Source: Syncephalastrum monosporum B8922 (taxonomy: Eukaryota; Mucoromycota; Mucoromycetes; Mucorales; Syncephalastraceae). Taken from it: 64,000 nucleotides of DNA. The stretch lies in the NCBI GenBank assembly GCA_000697355.1, contig JNEN01001251.1, positions 90,417-154,416 of the forward strand, given 5' to 3'. The notes beneath the pieces were generated by a model, which did no database searches, was not told the origin of the DNA, and was given only the letters and a program-made list of their open reading frames with translations. Positions 23,647-35,238 of this stretch are shown one piece after another; position 1 is the stretch's first letter, and the number at the start of each line of letters is the position of its first letter. The translations under genes and the position numbers were made by a program.

Positions 23647-26600
23647 ATGCAAGCATCACTTCCTCCTCCAGACATAAAGAAGCGCTCGTCCAACCAGCGA
23701 CGCCGTAGAAGAAGACGGCCACGTAACAAGAAAACCCAAGAAGACCAAGAAGAGAATGCATACCAGCCGCGCACCCAACAGCGTCGCGACGTGAGCTTGA
23801 CAGATTTGATAAGGTATAAAATTATAGGGTGAAATACAAGAGGAGAAAGAAAAAGAAACTCAAACTTGGGCGCGTAGTGAGGCGTCTGCGCTCGAACGTC
23901 AGCTTGTTGAGCTCTCGAAGAACATTGACGCTGCTACAGAAGATGAAATTGTGTATGTACGCAGACACCTGCAAGGCATCTATCGACATATCCTCGTCCA
24001 CGATCTGCTCTTTGCTAGTCACCACCGCATCGACGACAAGATGTGGCGACTGATTTTTTACCCTACCATAGAAGAGATCCGTACCAAACTACGCAAGGTA
24101 AAGTCATCGAGCGCCGACTTGCCTGCATGCCGACTGATCGGAATGTCGATCTGGTGTGGTCCCTCTTGAACTTTATCTAGCTACATCCAGTTACTGACCA
24201 AGGCAAACGCCCTGGCCTGCTCAAGCAACTTGCTCAATACCTCGATATGAGTTTCCAGTACTACAGAGACATGAACTCCCGCATCAAAAACGAGTATAAT
24301 GTCGACGTGGCTTCCATCGGTGTCGATCTATTCCGCCAGTCTGCCTCCACCGACGAACAAGTCGCGCTCGTCTTGCAGTCGAATTATATCTGTATGGGTG
24401 ACCTATCGCGCTATCGCGCTTCACAGACAATTCCTCACGATGACAAGAAGACCGCGGACGGCTATTGGCGGATGGCCAAAGACTGCTACCATCGAGCCAT
24501 TGACGCGTCACGCACCAGCGGCAAGCCGTACTCGCAACTCGCCCTTGTCTCCGTGTCGAATGGTAGTGCTATTGATGTTGTCTGGTACTACTGCATGAGG
24601 TATATTTGGCCCCCTCCCCACACACACCGTTGTATTCAGAACACACATGCTCATCTTAAACCAGTCTGGCCATGAAGCATTCATCCACCGTGGCAAGAGA
24701 CAACCTCAAGGCTTTCTACTCTAAACTGCGGTTCTCGTCCTCTGATGAAGACGCTGGAGCACAGCCACCCAAACTCGTCGCGCGTTTCGCGGAGTCCTTT
24801 TTGCAGATTCACAAGCAGACTATGTTTAGCAACGAAAGGTAAAAAAAGTCACCGATAGTGTTGCGGCACACCATGTACTTATTCGTGGTTTGATTTAGTC
24901 TGGACACGGCACAGCTCTCTGTTCCTAGCAGTCTATGCACGAGCCTCGCCAAGATCATCTATCTCGCGGCCAAGGACCCTGCCAACGAAAAGCCCGCTGC
25001 ATCGATGCTACATATTTTCAAAAATACATTGACGAGGGTCATTGGTATCCTCGTCATTACCGTTTGGAACCTAGGCGAGCAAATGAAAAGGAAAGGAAGC
25101 AACAGTACCCAACTTCAAACTTTGCAAGGGTATCTCATGGCGTTTGGCTTCAAGTTGTTTGCCGACCTATTCAAGATGATACAAAGTACATGGCCGCCTC
25201 TCAAGGAAAATATGGATGCAGATCAAGCCATACGGATCGAGGACCTCGTGGACACCGCCATCTTACCCGGTGTCTCCATATGGTGTACATTTTTCTTTTC
25301 CAACCTGCCCTTGACGGCGCAGTTTTGCGCTGTCAATGCAAACACAGAGATTCGCAGCGGCGTTCGCGCGCGCGAGTCTGAGAAACGCCAGTTGATCCGG
25401 GTACGTTTTCGGTTGGGCGTTTTAGACAGAAAGGATGCTCATTTCCAATGGACAGGCCATGCAAGCTTTCCTTTCGACGGTTATTGCCCACCCCATGTTC
25501 CCTGATCCTGTGGATCACGTATTACCCATCACATACCCTGTTTCCGAGGACAAGGTCTTGCTCGGTGTCCAGCCCCTGGCACGCTTCCATGCCACGGTTG
25601 ATTTCTACAAGGAAAACGGATACGAAGATGAAGGCAGCCAAGCCCGCAAGCAAGTTCGCTGGGGTCGCGTGCGAGAGCTTGTCAAGCGTTTGGCAGACTC
25701 AAACGTAAGTGAAAATGCAAAAAAGTCAGCCAGATGCAACCATGATACTCATTCCTCCGTCAGGCTTTTGACTTTGTGCAATACAACAAGACCGAGCAAA
25801 AGTACAGTGTCATTGACGAAAATGCAAAGGTAAACGCAAAGATGGGCCTCTGTATCTTATTACTCATAACATGAACTTTCTTCTAGCGACAACAACAGAG
25901 CCGTTTCATGAAAGCTTTGGCAACACAGCGCTTGATGGAACAAGTGTCCTCACTGGAGAAGAACGTGAATCGCATGAACCTCTCTTCCAGTCCGCCTGTC
26001 GAAGAGAAACCGGAAGTGTACACGGTCGTTGTCGACGTCACTGCCTTCTTGGATGGTCTTGGCAAGATCAAAAAATGGGCCAACCAGACATTGTCGGCGC
26101 ACCGCCGCAGCCAGCGTTCCATACTGCAGGTGATTGTCCCGCTTGAGACAATCGATGCGCTCGATATGCACAAGAAGGGCTCTTCCCATATGAACATGCA
26201 AGCCCGCGAATCGATTCGCTATCTCGACCAAAAGCTGCGCAACGACACCAAGGATATCCCTACAAACGCCTCGTTTCTGCGCACACAAAAGATTGCTGAG
26301 AAGATTGACTGGGCCAAAGAAGGCGAGGGCTTCTGGATCGGTGAGGAAACCATCCACACTGATCTCATAGGCGATATCAGCTCAGACGAAGCCGCGGAGG
26401 AACATGACGATGACGATGACAGCATCACGGGCAGTATTGCCGGATCCGACGTGGAGTCCGTCTCGAGTGAAGACCTGTTCCGGTCCCGGCGCCGACAGTT
26501 TGACGAAGACGACGAAGCCTCAGAAAGCAGTGATGATGAAGAAGAGGAGGAGGAGGAACAAGAAGATTCTGACGAGGACACTGCCCATGCCAAAGAGGAA

Positions 26601-26852
26601 AACTCTACCCAGACCCACCACCCGGAGCATGATAATGGAACGGTGACATTCGGCGAGGTTCCTCGCGAGTATGTCGCAATGCTCAGCTGTGCTCTTTACT
26701 ATCTGCAGCAATCCCCTGAAATGATGGTGTTTGTCACCAATGACGAGCATCTTTCATGGTGGGCAGAAATGTTTGGGTACCGCGGGCAGCGGCTTATGGT
26801 GAAAACTGTAGACGAGTGGGATAAAATGGTGCGTTCAAGCCTGACAAAATGA
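23647..26852 (+). CDS. Est1/SMG5-SMG6-like protein with TPR-type helical region and C-terminal PIN domain
   Basis: Member of the Est1/EBS1/SMG5-7 group (telomerase recruitment, nonsense-mediated decay). The N-terminus is very basic (QRRRRRRRPRNKK). Helical 14-3-3/TPR-like parts follow: MWRLIFYPTIEEIRTKLRK, ISV-type repeat KPYSQLALVSVSNGSAIDVVWYYC (split here), and LAMKHSSTVARDNLKAFY. A long acidic stretch (Glu/Asp, about 26390-26620) interrupts the C-terminal PIN domain, which starts VVVDVTAFLDGLGKIKKWA and ends FVTNDEHLSWWAEMFG. Introns include 23791-23827 (only 37 nt), about 24099-24180, one after YYCMR, one after FSNER, one near 25400-25455, and two more before 25890. Against SMG6 as I remember it, the first PIN aspartate is kept but the middle one appears absent, as in SMG5, so nuclease activity is doubtful. 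Confidence 0.85.
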
Positions 26853-26868
26853 AACATTTATTGCACAT

Positions 26869-27642
26869 TTAAGCAGCAACCTGCTTCTTGGCGGCGTGAA
26901 GAGCAGAGCGGGCGATGTAGCGACGCTATAGAAAAAGAAGAGAAAAAAGAATAAACAAGCGTTGATAAGTACACAAGGACCGTATATCCAATATCTTTTT
27001 TTTTCTTCTCGTTATTTACCTGAGCCTTGAGCTTCTGGACCTTGAACTTCTCAAAGTCAGTAAGGTTGGCACGCTTCTCGCGGGTCTCGAGCTTCTGGGC
27101 CCAGGCAGACTTGCCCCACTTGGCAAGAATGTCCTCCTTCTCGAAGAGCTTCTTGACGACGGCGTGGCCAGCGTTGCGGGGGAGACCCTTGATGACCAGG
27201 TTGGTCAAAGTCATGTGGGCGTAGGGGAAGGCCTGGCGGGGGACACCAGTGGTGGGGCCTTCAATGAGGGCCTATAGAGAGAAAGAGAAACCAATTCCAG
27301 TCAGATCAACAGTCTCAAGTGATCACCTGCACCTCGTCGAGGGACGTCTGTAGAAGTGCGTAGGATGCTGAATAGAAAAGAGAAAGAGTGCTTACGCGGC
27401 GGTGGTCGACAATGTCGACAATGACAGCCAACTTGTTCTCCTCGTTAAGAAGGACGACACGGCCGACTTCGACTTGACGTTGGAAAGAACCTTGCTAGAA
27501 ACGAGAGCGACGTTAGCGTACCGTTCATCCATCCATCCAGTCATTCATCCATCCATCCGTGCATCCATCCATCCATCTGTTGGGTGCAGTGATGGTGGCT
27601 ATGTCTGTGCTTCTGTGCGTGTGTGTGTGTACATACCACCAT
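26869..27642 (-). CDS. RPL14: Ribosomal protein eL14
   Basis: Large-subunit ribosomal protein. Exon 1 (27642-27637) encodes M-V before a GTATGT donor. Exon 2 starts at 27494 with QGSFQRQVEVGRVVLLNEE. Next comes VDIVDHRRALIEGP across a splice, then MTLTNLVIKGLPRNAG, KKLFEKEDILAKWGKSAWAQK, TDFEKFKVQKLKAQ, and the terminal exon RRYIARSALHAAKKQVAA. The length (about 133 residues) and KOW-like N-terminus fit the family. The first intron (27495-27636) contains the ATCC tract. It is tail-to-tail with the Est1-like gene, with only 16 nt between the two stop codons. Confidence 0.94.
27525..27578. repeat. ATCC tetranucleotide tract in eL14 intron 1
   Basis: Three blocks of (ATCC)3-4 separated by short interruptions, within the 142-nt first intron of eL14. 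Confidence 0.9.
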
Positions 27643-29365
27643 TGTGTTGAAGATTATAGAGAGAAGGAGCCTTGCAATTTGGTGCTGCCCCTCCTTCTTT
27701 GTGCGGCCCAAACTGCACGTGGCTTTGATTGGTGCGGAGACTCAATCACTTCAAAAGTCGTTTGCTGCCTTTCGTCCAGCCAATCACATCACAATGCACA
27801 CATACCTCTGTGGCAATTTCTATCAGGACTGGAGGGTGCTTTTTTCGCTTCGCTGCACGTAAAACAGGCTTGATTACTTCGAGATGGTACGGATAAATCA
27901 AGTATCCAAGACCCGTTCATATCTTATAGAAGCCCCGAATGTAATAAGGATAAAGATAAGCCGCTGCTGCTATTGCTCTTATGTCCAGATACGGGGGCCC
28001 TGCCTCAATCTGTCAACTGAGACTACTTCGAAGGAAAATGAGTGGCCAACACATGTTTCTATATATATATTATTCTTTAAAGTGCACTGATTGGGGCTCT
28101 CTATTTAGTACGTATGTGACATGTTGCGATTATTAGGCGTTGGTTGCTTAATTACTGAAAAGGGTACTTTTTCTATGCAGCACAAGCCAATGGACCCTGA
28201 CGAAGCGTGTCACCGAGTCTTTGCTAGTGGTTATGCTCGAGCGAAAGCAGATAACAGAAGAGCGTGTGCACCTTTAGGGAGGGAAGCGATTGACAAGCCG
28301 TATCGCATAATAGATCCATCCAAAGCTATGAGTTTCGGCAGTAGGAGCATTTGCACCGTATTAGGCCCATAAGTCAATAAAAGAACGGGAAGAATACGTT
28401 TTCATGCGATATGGAGGGGTCAAACAAACTTCATTAAGGCTGGGAAGAACCGACGGTCATTCTGAACCCCATAGCACTGCATCTGTGAAAATTGGGATTT
28501 GCTGCATTTGTGTCTATCGGTAAGCGTATGCAGGTTAGTCATGACAGAGGAGACGACAAGTGGCGCATGTCAGACAAGCAGCCAAGATGCCTGTCAAAAA
28601 CATAGACAGGAATATCTGCGTCCTTGGTGTCGCATCAATGGACCCAAAATTAATCAAATGCGGAAAAGAAACACCAGAAGAGTTTTGGAAGAAATAGCAT
28701 TCGATTAGAGGCACTAAAGTAGATGACTGAGCTAGGACCTCATTGGGACAAGCCAAGACGACGTTCATTTCATATGAATGATCACATATAGCCTCCAGTG
28801 ACGCGCAAGAGGACACTCAGGTGATTCTGTCTATGCAAAAGATCGAGGGTCGTAAAGATTACGAAAAAAAAAAAAGGTTGCATCGTGTGACCGTAAAATT
28901 AAAGAAGACAGGTGAATGTGAAGCAACTAGAACGTGTGGATAAACATCTACCTCATGAAAAGGACAGGATATATTATATCTCATACGAGAAGGATACTGG
29001 AGAAAGGTCAGGGGAAACCATGGGATAGAAGACATGCATGACGTTGGACGTATGAATGATACAATGAGGATAAAGCGGGAAATGACAATAGTTGGGAGTA
29101 CGGTTGCACTGACTTGCGGGGGAATGCCGAATACCCGCCGAAAGAGTGAAAGCGCGTGAGCAGAAACGAAAAAAAAAAAAAAAAGCCGAGAGAGATACAG
29201 ATACAGACACAGACACAGAGACAGACACAAATGCGCGCCTCGTAGAAATAGAATTGAAATGCTGCTATTTTCTGTGTCCGTGTCTGTGTGTCCCCACTTT
29301 TCCCCCTTCTTCTCCTCCTCACTCTCTTTCTCTCTTTCCCGCCCTACGCTTCCGCGCCTGCTCAC
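27643..29365. other. 1.7-kb intergenic region between divergent genes
   Basis: Holds the eL14 promoter and the PhoD-like gene leader. A short frame at 28121-28372 (83 codons, containing PMDPDEACHRVFASGYARAK) reads more protein-like than its surroundings and follows a CTATGCAG acceptor-like string, but I recognise no family. At 29190-29300, CA- and GT-rich segments are roughly complementary and could fold in the PhoD leader. Confidence 0.45.
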
Positions 29366-32019
29366 ATGTATCCTTACCCTTCCCAAGGAGGCGACATGCC
29401 GCACTCGCCACAGTCAGGACAGCCTCCTTATGGCGGTCCTCCCGTTTCTGACTTTCAGAACATGAGCCTCAATCCTCAGCAGCATCATCAACAAGGACAT
29501 CATCACTTTGGATTGCCTCACCTGCATCGTCCGCACCACGGTTCGCAGGCACAGGGTCCGGCCGAGGTGGTGTGTGGCCCGCTCCTGAAGTATATCGACG
29601 TGGATTTCCGCAGCCGCATCTACCGCGGCTCGGCCCTGATCGTATCTTCTCACACGACCGCACCCTCTTTCGAGGTCGTCCTGAAATCTCCCTCGGGCCA
29701 ATCCCAGCGGATCACCGTGCGCGGTGAGCCCCTCGACGTGTATCGCCAGACCTACACCTTTTGGCGCTACGATCTGCGCCTGCCTCTGATCGAGGAGCCT
29801 CAGACGGCGACGTACACGTCCGACGCACTCGACAAGTCCTACGTCTTCCACTTGCCCGGCTTTTACCAGTCCATGCGCTTCATGTTCCACTCCTGCAATG
29901 GTTTCTCGGACATCCCTCAGGAAACAAAGGACAAGTTTGGCGAGAAGACGGCCCCGCTCTGGGCCGACGTTTTGGACCGCCACGAGGTGATGCCCTTCCA
30001 CGTCTTGCTCGGCGGTGGCGACCAGCTCTACCAGGACCGCCTGCTCAAGGAAGACTTTATGAAGCCCTGGAACGAAGAAAAAGACCCCAAGAAGCGCATT
30101 GCCATGAAACTCGGCCAAGAGATGAAGGAAGGCTTTACGACCTTCTTCTTTTGGAATTATGTCAAGAACTTTGGGTAAGACCCCCTGGTTATTATAATCT
30201 GTTCATTCAGGACGGACTGACCGAGCCCTTTTATCTATCATTCATTCTAGTTTCAAGGAAAACCCTATTGTGGCGCAGGCCTTTGCCACCATTCCCTCCG
30301 TCAACATGTGGGACGATCACGTGAGTCAACCGACATCCCCTGCCAACCCCCCTCCTCCTCTTGGGATTGAGATGGGTCGCAGTAATGACAGAAAACTCAT
30401 GCATACATGCGTTTGTTCTTAGGACATCATTGACGGCTACGGCTCTTATCCCGCCGAGATGCAACAAGCCGAGTGCTTCCAAGGTAAGCGTGTATATTCA
30501 GAGGAAAGGGGTACGCGCGGTATTGATGTCATGGGTAGTGCTGTTTGCCAACGCATGCCGTTTCTATTTCTTGTTCCAACATCACACCACGCTCGAGCAT
30601 GCTCAGCGTGACGGTATGATCCAAGGCTCGATCAAGACATGCCAGCACATTGTGACAACCCTCGGCCCTGACATTGGTCTGCTGTCCCTGGATGCACGTG
30701 GTGAACGTACCAAGTTTGACGTGTGCCAGCCAAAGTCGTATGACATTGTCTTTGAGGCCATGTATAAACTGCCCCCGTGTGTCAAGCACCTGATTGTCTG
30801 TACCGGTGTACCACTGATCTACCCGAGGCAAGTTTGCAACTAGAATTCGGAAACGCATGCGTCTGACTTTGTCATTAGATTGACGCTTTTCGAAAAGGCC
30901 ATGGATGGCGCAGCTGGTTTCAATCTGGCCACCCTGGCGGGTAAGACGGGTGCCCTTGGTGACTTGATCAGTGGATCCCTAAACAAGTGGAACGGCGACC
31001 CCGAACTTTTGGATGATATGAATGACCGTAAGAAAAAAGAAACGAAAAGAAAACCGAGCACCGCAGGGGAGCATAGGAGTTTCTGATATCTTTGGTATAG
31101 ATTGGACGGCTGGCAACCACGAAGTGGAGCGCAAACGCTTCATTGAGCGCCTGCAACAGTTTGCTCGTGAGCGCTCGATCCGCGTCTCGCTCATTGGCGG
31201 TGACGTCCACTGCTGCGGTACAGGCCGTCTGTACTCCAAGGATATGAAGCAAAAGGAAGAAGGCGACCCGCACTTGATGATCCAGATCATCTCGAGTGCC
31301 ATTGTCAACGTGTAAGTCAGATAAAAGAAGGAAGGGGGGGGGGAGGAGAGAAAGCAGCCCAAGGAAAAGAGAAAAAGGCCCTATACTTACTTGTACGGGG
31401 GGGAATTGGTAGTCCTCCGCCGCAAGCGTTGCTGGCCATCTTGAACCAAAACTCGTCGTACATTACGTTCAACCCGAACACAGAAGAGAAAATGTACAAC
31501 TTGTTCAAAAAGTCGCCCAACGGCAACACTCGACAGAACAAGAAGCTGATGGGCATGCGCAACTACACGGCGGGTTACTATGACGAGGAAACGGGCAAGT
31601 TGAACTTTTGGATCCAGGCTGAAAAGGAGGTGGGCAAGAAGGGCACGATGGGCTACTTGGTGGATGTGCCACGACTCGTGTTCAGCAACGTCGGCTTGCG
31701 GTTGTACTCGCACTCGAAGCGCGATCTGCTGCCGGCCTATGTGCAGCAGCAACACAGCCAGCAGCAGCACCAGCAGCACCAGGGCCATCATCATCATATC
31801 CCCCGGCCCCATATGCCGCACCCGTTCCACCACAGCCCAGCTCCTTCATCACCCGGGCAGTATCAAGGATACGGTCAGCAGCAGCAGCAGCAGCCGATGC
31901 CGTCCGAGTACAACCAAAGCCGACCTGTGCCTGCACCGCCGTTGCCCTCGCGACCCATGCCTGGTGCGGATCAAAGTAATGTCGTGGGAGGATTCCGCAT
32001 GCCGGAACCGCATAATTGA
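29366..32019 (+). CDS. PhoD-like metallophosphatase-domain protein
   Basis: Fungal member of the PhoD-like phosphatase family (binuclear metal phosphodiesterase/phosphatase fold), cytosolic by appearance because no signal peptide follows the ATG. The N-terminus is rich in Pro, Gln, His and Gly. The core includes MRFMFHSCNGFS, HVLLGGGDQLYQDR (metal-binding Asp), FATIPSVNMWDDHDIIDGYGSYP, LGPDIGLLSLDARGERT, and RVSLIGGDVHCCGTGRLY (metal-binding His). The C-terminal tail is Gln/His/Pro-rich with two Gln runs. Introns: 30175-30250, 30321-30422, 30484-30538, 30828-30878, 31028-31100 and 31312-31412. The fourth begins GCAAGT, so it is a GC-AG intron: no GT donor nearby keeps the frame. An in-frame stretch upstream of the ATG begins only with GTG and is taken as leader. 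Confidence 0.9.
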
Positions 32020-32258
32020 GCTTGACTTTATCAATAATGAACGATCTTTTATACATCACAAGCAAATACTAAACGAAAAAAAAATATGGTTATGGTACAT
32101 AGAACTTGGGGGGATCTTTGGGGAAAACAAGAGGGAGAGGACGTAAAGGGGTGGGTGGAAAGGAGGGAAGAAAACGACGGGAGAAGCCGAAAGAAGAAAA
32201 AGAAGAAACAACAAAAGGGTATATAGAGAAATAAAAAGCAAGGCAGACAAAGAAACAA

Positions 32259-33354
32259 TCAAGAGATCTCCATATCAGCATAAGTCAGGTTGTTTTCTGT
32301 CTCCTGGATACGGCGGCGGGTGCGGTCGTTGGAAACGCGTGCCCTGAGGCTGCCTAAAACGTACCCAATCAAGGAAATGCTGAGCGCCGCCCCCAAACCG
32401 CCGAGCAGTCCCCGCCAAATGACACTCCACTTGAGCGATTCAATCTCGGTGGCAGCGTCGCCCAGCACGACGGTCAGACGATTGTTGATCTCCCTCAGCT
32501 GGTGCTCCGTTGTTTTTTGCTCCTCACGCACTTCGCCGCGATAATCGTTCATGGCCAGTTCCACGTCTGCACGCATGTTGCCGAGATCTTCGTTCAGGCG
32601 CTGATCGATCGTCTCGACTTCGCGAAGGAGTGAGGTGAGCTCGGTCTGCAGGAGGGAGGTGTCGCTCTGGCGTAAAAGCTGCACGTCTCGCTTGAGCTCG
32701 GCCAGCGCCGCCTTGATGAGGTACGTCTCGTTCTCCAGTTGGGCGTTGGCAAGCAGCTCTGTGCTCATGGTGGAGCCACTGGAAAATGCAGTCCAATGAG
32801 TACAAAGATGAAAAGACAAAGAAGGCACAAGGCACGCGAGGGTAAGAGATTGCGTACCTGAGTCTGAGGCGATACTGCAGGGTCTCCATGATGGCCTTGG
32901 CCTGGGATCGGCTGAATCCACCCCACGCCTGCAGCTGGGTCACCTGCTCATATGTGTCAAACAAGTGGGTCTCGGCTGCCTGGGGGCGATCCTCGGCCAA
33001 GATGGTTTCGTCCGCTTGACTGCCGCGCGGATGGGGTGGAGTCGGTCGTTGAGATCGCGATGAGGGCTGTTTCTGCGGTTGCGGCTGCTGGTAGGGCTGG
33101 CGCTGCTGCAGGGGGATCCACTCGGGGCGTGGAATAGGCAGACTCGTATTGTGTGGTATGGGCAGAGGCGAGGCAGACGACGCGGGTGGGGTGGGTTCGG
33201 TGTGCAGCGCGCGGCGTCGTCCGTGGTGGGTCGCATACACTTTGCGCACAGACGCAGCCGTAGGAAGACGAGACACTGATGGAAATCATATCAAAACAAA
33301 TACTCGGAAAAGGTACTCGTGGAAAGTACCTTGGATCACCGGGAGTCGAGTCAT
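32259..33354 (-). CDS. CCDC90/MCUR1/FMP32-family mitochondrial coiled-coil protein
   Basis: Mitochondrial inner-membrane protein of the DUF1640 family (animal MCUR1/CCDC90, yeast Fmp32), linked to calcium uniporter or respiratory-complex assembly. Exon 1 starts MTRLPVIQ and is spliced (54-nt intron 33276-33329) to VSRLPTAASVRKVYATHH, giving an arginine-rich presequence. A Pro/Gln-rich linker follows. The family head is FDTYEQVTQLQAWGGFSRSQAKAIME. After a second intron comes a long coiled coil (ELLANAQLENETYLIKAAL, RDVQLLRQSD, TEHQLREINNRL). The C-terminus has one membrane segment, WRGLLGGLGAALSISLIGYVL. An annotation starting at 33276 would use GTG and miss the presequence start. Confidence 0.88.
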
Positions 33355-34089
33355 AAAACGCAGGCTAAGGATATCACAGTAAAGAGATACAAAAGGTGAA
33401 GGTGAAGGTGAAAGTGGGCAGAAAATGAGAGAGAGAAAGAGAGAAAGAAGGAGGAAGGCCGACCTCAAAAGGGAAAAGCTTATTATTAAAAGGCGAGAAC
33501 GTGAGGAAGACAAGGAGTGACGGGTATCTGCCATGGATTACTAAATTTATCCCACCTGCAGTCCTTTATCGGTTCACCGGCGGTTCTCCGCTTTTGGACA
33601 ACAAGGTCCCTCCCTCCAGAGGCATGGTGCCCTGCGCTAATTGATTTTCCGCCCTCCACCTGAGTCTGATTCGTCTTAGACAATCGTACCAATATCTCAG
33701 CCAATGTGCGCAAACCTATTACGTGGTCTCCATATACAACACGTAATTTGTGCCTGAAAACCACGCAACCAAGTGTACTACCGCACACTAAAACCCAGCC
33801 CCCAAAAGACACAGATATTGAGCCTTGAGATCGACCGGATCCTGCGTGTCCGAGCCGACAAGTCACTGGGTGGTTTAACACGTGGGCGCGCATCCTTTGT
33901 AGTTCGGGGTACGTGTGTCTGTGTCATTTGCTGTATGTGCGTATAATGAAGTTCCCACAGCACCGATATCACCTCACGCCTGCTGAAATGACATAATAGA
34001 TGATAGGACAAAGTGCTATTTGCAAAGAAAAAAAAAGGTCTTATTCACACGTAGGATAGGATATAGATGATAACTATCATCGCTCGGCT
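33355..34089. other. Intergenic region
   Basis: Between the CCDC90-family gene's 5' side and the EMC10 3' end. A 135-codon minus-strand frame (33486-33893) starts with a plausible ATG but shows no recognisable domain, and nothing in its flanks suggests splicing partners. The first 100 bp are purine-rich on the plus strand. Confidence 0.45.
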
Positions 34090-35070
34090 TTATCGGCGGG
34101 GGTTCTCTGGTGGCGGGCTTGTGCTGCTGAGCAGGAGCATCACACCTGCCAAGATGATGTACCTTTTGGAAATATAATGTAAGATATATATATAAAGAAG
34201 ACAAATCGATGGAGCCTACCAGTATTTGCGCACAAAGGACTGCTCCTCCTCTTCGCCTACGTCCGGATGTTCAGCCTGAGCACCTTGTTGCTGAGGTTGC
34301 TTTTTGGGCTGTTGCTGTTGCTGTTGCTTGTTCTTGCCGCCCACCGTGCCAAGTTGAGGCCTATCTAAAGCATCAGATCCACCCTCTTAAATTGTCTCGA
34401 GATGTATCCTTACAGAGGAGCAGTGGCAGGCCGATGAACATGCACATCGGTGGTCATGGTCGAAGTGGGTAATTCAGTCTAAAACGCACGCCAATTGAGT
34501 ATCCAGTGTTACGTTTGCAATTCAAAGAGGATGTGCTTACAGACGCATCGGTGGTACAGGCACCGTCGGTAGCAGCATAATACTCCACATGGTACACGTC
34601 ACCATGCGCATCGACATGGACGTGGAACGTGTCTTGCCAGTTGCTAGATACCAATTGACACTATTATTTAAGAAGAAAGGAAGGTTAGCGTATTTTGTAA
34701 AAATGTAGCCCACTCGACTCGTATGGTGATAAACTTGCGAATTTGACGGATTGAAGGATGGTCTTGTCGTTGTGAACAATCTTGACCTGGTAAAGGGGAT
34801 CTTGCTGGGGCACAATCTCGGCTGCAGAAGAGACAGGGTTCAACACGAATTGAGGTGCATCGGGCAGACCGACAATCTCACCACGCTTGATGAAATCACT
34901 GCCGCGTTTATGATAGACCGGCAGGACCGTCTACGTTATCGTGATATGGCCGTGTTATCCAAGTATTATAATAAAGCGCAAGCGGAATGTACCTGAGCCG
35001 TAGCCAGAAGCAAGTGGCAGAGCAGCAAAAGGAGGAGGCATGGCCGGGATGCCTTGTTCAACTGGCTCAT
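34090..35070 (-). CDS. EMC10: ER membrane protein complex subunit 10
   Basis: Lumenal subunit of the EMC insertase, which inserts tail-anchored and multipass proteins into the ER. Exon 1 encodes a signal peptide (MSQLNKASRPCLLLLLCHLL). The beta-rich lumenal part has KRGEIVGLPDAPQF, DPLYQVKIVHNDKTIL, SSNWQDTFHVHVDAHGDV and YHVEYYA. A Gln/Lys-rich linker leads to SFVRKYW, and a last short exon supplies the membrane segment YIILAGVMLLLSS with tail PPPENPRR. The splice after KYW (TACTG|GTAGGC to AAAAG|GTACATC) matters: without it the protein would stop right after KYW and lose its membrane anchor. About six exons; one internal junction near 34650-34720 is unresolved by eye. Confidence 0.87.
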
Positions 35071-35238
35071 TGCAGCAAGCTCGTTTTATTTTGATACGCG
35101 TGCAAGCGGGGTGTGATCCATTTTATACACACGCACACACCACATAAATCTTTTGGACTTGATTTATCGAAGCAAACGTTCATGTTCTTTGCTTTGAAGA
35201 GGTATCTACTGCACACTGCTTTATTCTTTCTTTGCCGT

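Noticed and set aside
5950..27578. ATCC repeat tracts as a CRISPR array
   Set aside because: Simple tetranucleotide tracts in eukaryotic introns, without spacer structure.
29288..29365. Upstream extension of the PhoD-like protein with a hydrophobic Leu-rich start
   Set aside because: It begins only with a GTG codon, lies in a CT-rich leader, and the first in-frame ATG is at 29366.
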